A stretch of DNA of 8,445 bases from an uncultured Clostridium sp. (GTDB lineage Bacteria > Bacillota > Clostridia > Lachnospirales > Lachnospiraceae): positions 1 to 8,445 of the forward strand of contig USFH01000093.1 in NCBI GenBank assembly GCA_900553925.1, in the 5' to 3' direction. How positions within the stretch are numbered: position 1 is the first letter of the stretch; each line of letters begins with the position of its first letter. This document shows, in pieces, positions 5,876-8,445 of this stretch. The notes below the pieces were generated by a model. The model did no database searches, was not told the DNA's origin, and was given only the letters and a program-made list of their open reading frames with translations. Position numbers and translations under genes: made by a program.

Positions 5876-6658
5876 ATGGGAAAAAAGGGCGTTGAAAATA
5901 TGATCGATGAGATCAAAATGTATATTGAGAATTGTAAGCCAATGCCGCTTTCACAGACAAAAATACAGGTTCAGAAGCAGGAGCTTCTGGCTATGCTAGA
6001 TGAGTTAGAGTTAAAGTTGCCAGCTGAGATTGAGCGCTGCAAGAAGATCATGCGTAACAAGGAGATGATTCTTGCGGATGCAAGAACCCGTTCCGATGCA
6101 ATTATTGCAGAATCAGTGAACGAGGCAAACCGTATGATCGAACAAAATGAGATTACACGTCTTGCTAATATCCGTTCCGATGAGATTCTGGAGAACGCAA
6201 GAAGTCAGGCACAGCAGATCGTAGATCAGGCTTCCGAGGAGGCAAATGAAATCCGTCTCGGTGCCATGTACTATACAAAGGACAAACTCACAGAGATGCG
6301 TGATATTTTCCAGAAGATCCATGATATGGAGAAGGAGAATTATCATACTTTGATTGAATCTCTGGAGAACGACACATACGTAATCGAGACAAATATGACA
6401 GAGATGGATACTAACATTAATATGTTTACAGCTTCATCTAATATGTCTTATGAGCCGGCTTCTGATGACGAATTAGATAGTGCATTTGCTGATGGACAGA
6501 CACCTGCCCCACAGAGTACAGGTGCTGATGCGGACACTCAGGATACGGAAGACGTAGATGTATACGGAGAGCGTGGACACAAAGATGAGGATGAAGGCTA
6601 CAGCGGCGATGATGATGACGATGACGACGATGATTTTGATGATTTCTTAGACGAGTAA
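5876..6658 (+). CDS. Coiled-coil protein with highly acidic C-terminal tail, function unknown
   Basis: This 260-residue soluble protein is not one I can name. Residues about 26-155 are almost wholly charged or alanine-rich helix with repeated units such as ADARTRSDAIIAES and NARSQAQQIVDQASEEANEIR. The pattern recalls the long helices of ATP synthase b/E subunits, RNase Y N-termini or DivIVA-type proteins; such proteins are often labelled 'ATPase' by weak similarity, but no nucleotide-binding motif is present. Residues about 185-260 are low complexity and strongly acidic, with nine consecutive Asp at 245-253 and an ending FDDFLDE. No signal peptide or membrane helix is seen. The short 13-base gap after coaD and the consensus ribosome binding site make it the last gene of the cluster. 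The 3' end overlaps the convergent ylbJ gene by 12 bases. A scaffold or cell-division role is possible but is only inference. Confidence 0.85.
   Translation: MGKKGVENMIDEIKMYIENCKPMPLSQTKIQVQKQELLAMLDELELKLPAEIERCKKIMRNKEMILADARTRSDAIIAESVNEANRMIEQNEITRLANIRSDEILENARSQAQQIVDQASEEANEIRLGAMYYTKDKLTEMRDIFQKIHDMEKENYHTLIESLENDTYVIETNMTEMDTNINMFTASSNMSYEPASDDELDSAFADGQTPAPQSTGADADTQDTEDVDVYGERGHKDEDEGYSGDDDDDDDDDFDDFLDE
6608..6634 (+). repeat. Run of nine aspartate codons
   Basis: Nine GAT/GAC codons in a row encode D245-D253 of the coiled-coil protein. GAT and GAC alternate irregularly, so the run is not a pure trinucleotide repeat, which lowers slippage and suggests the acidity itself is kept by selection. 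Confidence 0.7.
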
Positions 6659-7615
6659 GAGATACATGCAAAGACCAGTCATACATCCGCAGATACATTT
6701 GACAACGAAATAATAAATCATGGACAGCCCGGATTGCTTCGTGACCTGCAAGGTTTGGAGAAAGGCAGAGATGCCGCCAAACGAGGTACACGCAAGAATC
6801 AGGGCTGTTTTGATTGCAGGAGAAAACGTGCTCACTGCAAGTACCGTGCTTCCCTGCGTGATTTCCAGTATGCCGCATAAGACGGTTGATGCATCGGAAG
6901 GAAGGTTCGGGATGGCACAGACAAGCGCAAACAGGATGGAACAGATCATGATGTATAAACCGACATAGGTGATCTGGATGACGGATTGCAATAACAGATC
7001 GTTTGTCTGCGTGGGTATGGATTGCTGTGATATAGTTTCCTTTGAATATTTGGATGTATGCCTGGAAGGGGTTGATGAGTGACCGGTAACAGCAACTTCT
7101 TCTGATGTCATATGATGTAAAGTATGTATATTGGAAGATGAACATGTAGGTTTATGTTTCCCTGATGCACGGAAAAGGATGAAAGCAATACATGTGACAA
7201 GCACATACGGCACATAGAGAACCGCAAGCAGGAACCAGAATGGAAACTGATCCTGTAGCACAATGTGTCCGATATAGCCGGACAGAAACATCGGACTGAT
7301 ATTATTGCACAGTGGGAGTAATAGGGTAGCAGTGGAAGATTTGATATAGCCTTCCTTCGTGAAGTCGGAAGCCATCTTCGCACCGAGCGGATAGCCACAT
7401 AGAAGTCCAAGCAGGAATAAGACAGGAATCGCATAGGCGGCACCTGTTTTTTTTGTGCGGATTTTTAGGACGAAGAGATTCGATAAGAGCATGAAAGGAA
7501 GAAGTAAGGGCAGAACATCGTGAAACCAGAGCATAAGTCCTGCACGCGCCCCGGTGACTACGACCTGATTTTCACCAATCAGTGTCAGAAGGAATACAAT
7601 CAGACAAAAAAGCAT
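6647..7615 (-). CDS. ylbJ: YlbJ-like polytopic membrane protein (nucleoside-recognition/Gate-type family)
   Basis: This is a 322-residue integral membrane protein with about eight hydrophobic segments. Family-like motifs are GLLCGYPLGAK (about 70-80), LCNNISPMF (102-110), EITQGS (about 251-256) and SFGGISAFLQ (278-287). A hydrophilic Ser/Thr/His-rich loop of about 55 residues (roughly 150-206) splits the two halves. YlbJ of Bacillus subtilis is a sporulation membrane protein of about 400 residues; this one is shorter. I chose ATG at 7615 because AGGGAG (7628-7623) lies 7 bases before it and the sequence then enters a helix at once. An in-frame ATG at 7705 would add 30 residues but lacks a good ribosome binding site. 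The gene lies 99 bases after tmcAL on the same strand, an order related to the B. subtilis ylb cluster. Its tail overlaps the + strand coiled-coil gene by 12 bases. Transport substrate is unknown. Confidence 0.85.
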   Translation of the reverse strand: MLFCLIVFLLTLIGENQVVVTGARAGLMLWFHDVLPLLLPFMLLSNLFVLKIRTKKTGAAYAIPVLFLLGLLCGYPLGAKMASDFTKEGYIKSSTATLLLPLCNNISPMFLSGYIGHIVLQDQFPFWFLLAVLYVPYVLVTCIAFILFRASGKHKPTCSSSNIHTLHHMTSEEVAVTGHSSTPSRHTSKYSKETISQQSIPTQTNDLLLQSVIQITYVGLYIMICSILFALVCAIPNLPSDASTVLCGILEITQGSTVLAVSTFSPAIKTALILACTSFGGISAFLQTLQVTKQSGLSMIYYFVVKCICGCMTGLCMYLLLV

Positions 7616-7622
7616 AGAAAAA

Positions 7623-7628
7623 CTCCCT
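7623..7628 (-). promoter_or_regulatory. Ribosome binding site that sets the ylbJ start
   Basis: On the - strand AGGGAG lies 7 bases before ATG 7615-7613, normal Shine-Dalgarno spacing. The alternative start at 7705 has no comparable site, so the shorter protein is preferred. Confidence 0.7.
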
Positions 7629-7713
7629 AAACATCCATAATTAAATGTATGAACATGAAATATCACGTAGAACCAAACAGGATGGAAATATGTGTGAATT
7701 GTCATACAGCAAA

Positions 7714-7741
7714 ATTATAGAACGGGGAGTTTTCTTGTATA
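7714..7741 (-). promoter_or_regulatory. Candidate promoter for ylbJ overlapping the tmcAL stop
   Basis: Read on the - strand, a perfect TATAAT (7719-7714) covers the TAA stop of tmcAL (7717-7715). With a 16-base spacer the matching -35 would be TATACA (7741-7736), four of six bases but without the TTG core. A start near 7707 would leave a leader of about 92 bases before ylbJ. The weak -35 keeps this tentative; readthrough from tmcAL is an equal alternative. Confidence 0.3.
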
Positions 7742-8445
7742 ATCGTTCGGAAGTGTGACACCGTAATGATTATAGTAGATGCAGTTGTAAAGCTCTGTCG
7801 CACGCAGATCATACTGCCACATGGTATGTGCGGGTCCGGTGAGGGTGGCAGGGTAGGAAGAAAGTACGGAGTCAAAATCTGCTTTCTTCGTGATGACCGG
7901 AATCTCAGATGCCGCATGTAACTGGCGGATAAGCCCGCTGGAATCCTTCTTCAGTGCCAGGATATTGGCATAATATGCATAGCCGGATCCGATAAACTTC
8001 TGCCGGTCGGACTCGGTATAGCCAAGCAGCAGATGCAGGAGCGCCCGGGCGATGCGGCTTCTTGTGATGTCCTTCGTCTTTAACTGCTCGACAAGCACTT
8101 CATAGTCGATTGGATATGGGGCATGCTGCAGTTTATCCGCAAGTGCCGAGGAGATATCACAGATATCCGAAAGCTCCGGTTCCCGAAGTCTGCAAGCCTG
8201 TACGAAAGGTGTCAGCATCGCATCCGACAGATAGGTGTGTGTCGGAGCTTCCATCCGCGAATAGGTTGTCGTTGGCACCTGTGCGGCAAGCACCGAGAAG
8301 TCTGTTCCTTCCGCAAGGGCTGTTCGGATGGCAGTTGCCGAGCTGATCTGCGCCTGCAGACCGGTATCGTGATAGTCGTTTGAGATCCGTTTGATAAAGA
8401 TCGGTTTGATATCGGCGTGCAGCTTCCGGATTGCACACAGATAGG
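7715..8445 (-). CDS. tmcAL: tRNA(Met) cytidine acetate ligase TmcAL (YlbM), C-terminal part
   Basis: The reading frame is open from the right edge (first full codon at 8443) to TAA at 7717-7715, giving 242 visible residues of a family usually about 400 long; the N-terminal nucleotidyltransferase HxGH region is outside the window. Visible family marks are the IKPIFIKRISNDYHD segment, the SSATAIR motif (coding about 8345-8325), the KTKDITRSRIARALLHLLLGYT segment, YANILALKKDSSGL, and the C-terminal NDYTRKLPVL. TmcAL activates acetate with ATP to acetyl-AMP and acetylates the wobble cytidine C34 of elongator tRNA-Met, which protects against misreading of AUA. A GTG at 8293 is in frame but lies inside the conserved region, so it is not the true start. 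ylbJ follows downstream on the same strand. No terminator was seen between them. Confidence 0.92.
   Translation of the reverse strand, partial: YLCAIRKLHADIKPIFIKRISNDYHDTGLQAQISSATAIRTALAEGTDFSVLAAQVPTTTYSRMEAPTHTYLSDAMLTPFVQACRLREPELSDICDISSALADKLQHAPYPIDYEVLVEQLKTKDITRSRIARALLHLLLGYTESDRQKFIGSGYAYYANILALKKDSSGLIRQLHAASEIPVITKKADFDSVLSSYPATLTGPAHTMWQYDLRATELYNCIYYNHYGVTLPNDYTRKLPVL

Noticed and set aside
6438..7145. 235-codon - strand frame rich in His and Arg
   Set aside because: It is an out-of-frame reading across ylbJ and antisense to the coiled-coil gene; the composition is typical of a shadow frame and the ylbJ frame explains the region.
7616..7705. N-terminal extension of YlbJ by 30 residues from an upstream ATG at 7705
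   Set aside because: There is no ribosome binding site at 7705, the added residues (MTIHTYFHPVWFYVIF...) do not look family-like, and a good site precedes ATG 7615.
1..8445. CRISPR array, toxin-antitoxin pair, transposase, integrase or phage gene
   Set aside because: No spaced direct repeats of CRISPR length, no small gene pair of that type and no recombinase motif were seen on either strand.

Overview
The window looks like chromosome from a low-to-middle GC Firmicute of the class Clostridia, most likely Lachnospiraceae. The basis is protein resemblance (FakA, RecG, RsmD, CoaD, TmcAL and YlbJ types), AGGAGG-type ribosome binding sites, sigma-A-like promoters, and a gut- or rumen-type GH5 subfamily 2 cellulase. 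I cannot name the genus. No RNA gene, CRISPR array, prophage or insertion sequence was seen, and no stretch of more than 300 bases lacks a gene.

Layout on the + strand. The window opens in the 3' end of a fatty acid kinase subunit A (fakA) gene, which is followed by an intrinsic terminator at 415-452. A sigma-A-like promoter (465-493) then serves recG (542-2554). After a 134-base gap holding a second sigma-A-like promoter come two accessory genes: a small two-helix membrane protein with a possible PH-like domain (2689-3168), and a membrane-anchored cellulase with a CBM2-like module (3198-4751). Then follow rsmD (4814-5368), coaD (overlapping it by 4 bases) and a coiled-coil protein with a very acidic tail (5876-6658). 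No terminator is visible from the second promoter to the end of this last gene, so these five genes could be one transcript.

Layout on the - strand. tmcAL (entering from the right edge, stop at 7715) is followed by ylbJ (7615 down to 6647). ylbJ converges on the coiled-coil gene, and the two coding regions overlap tail to tail by 12 bases.

Most of the content is housekeeping: membrane lipid synthesis from exogenous fatty acids (FakA), replication and recombination rescue (RecG), 16S rRNA methylation (RsmD), coenzyme A synthesis (CoaD), tRNA wobble acetylation (TmcAL), and a membrane protein known from sporulation (YlbJ). The accessory part is the PH-like/cellulase pair set between recG and rsmD. 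I found no convincing new defence, mobile or biosynthetic system. The points most worth a second look are the cellulase architecture and position, the leucine codon shift in coaD, the overlapping convergent gene ends, and the two genes of unknown function.
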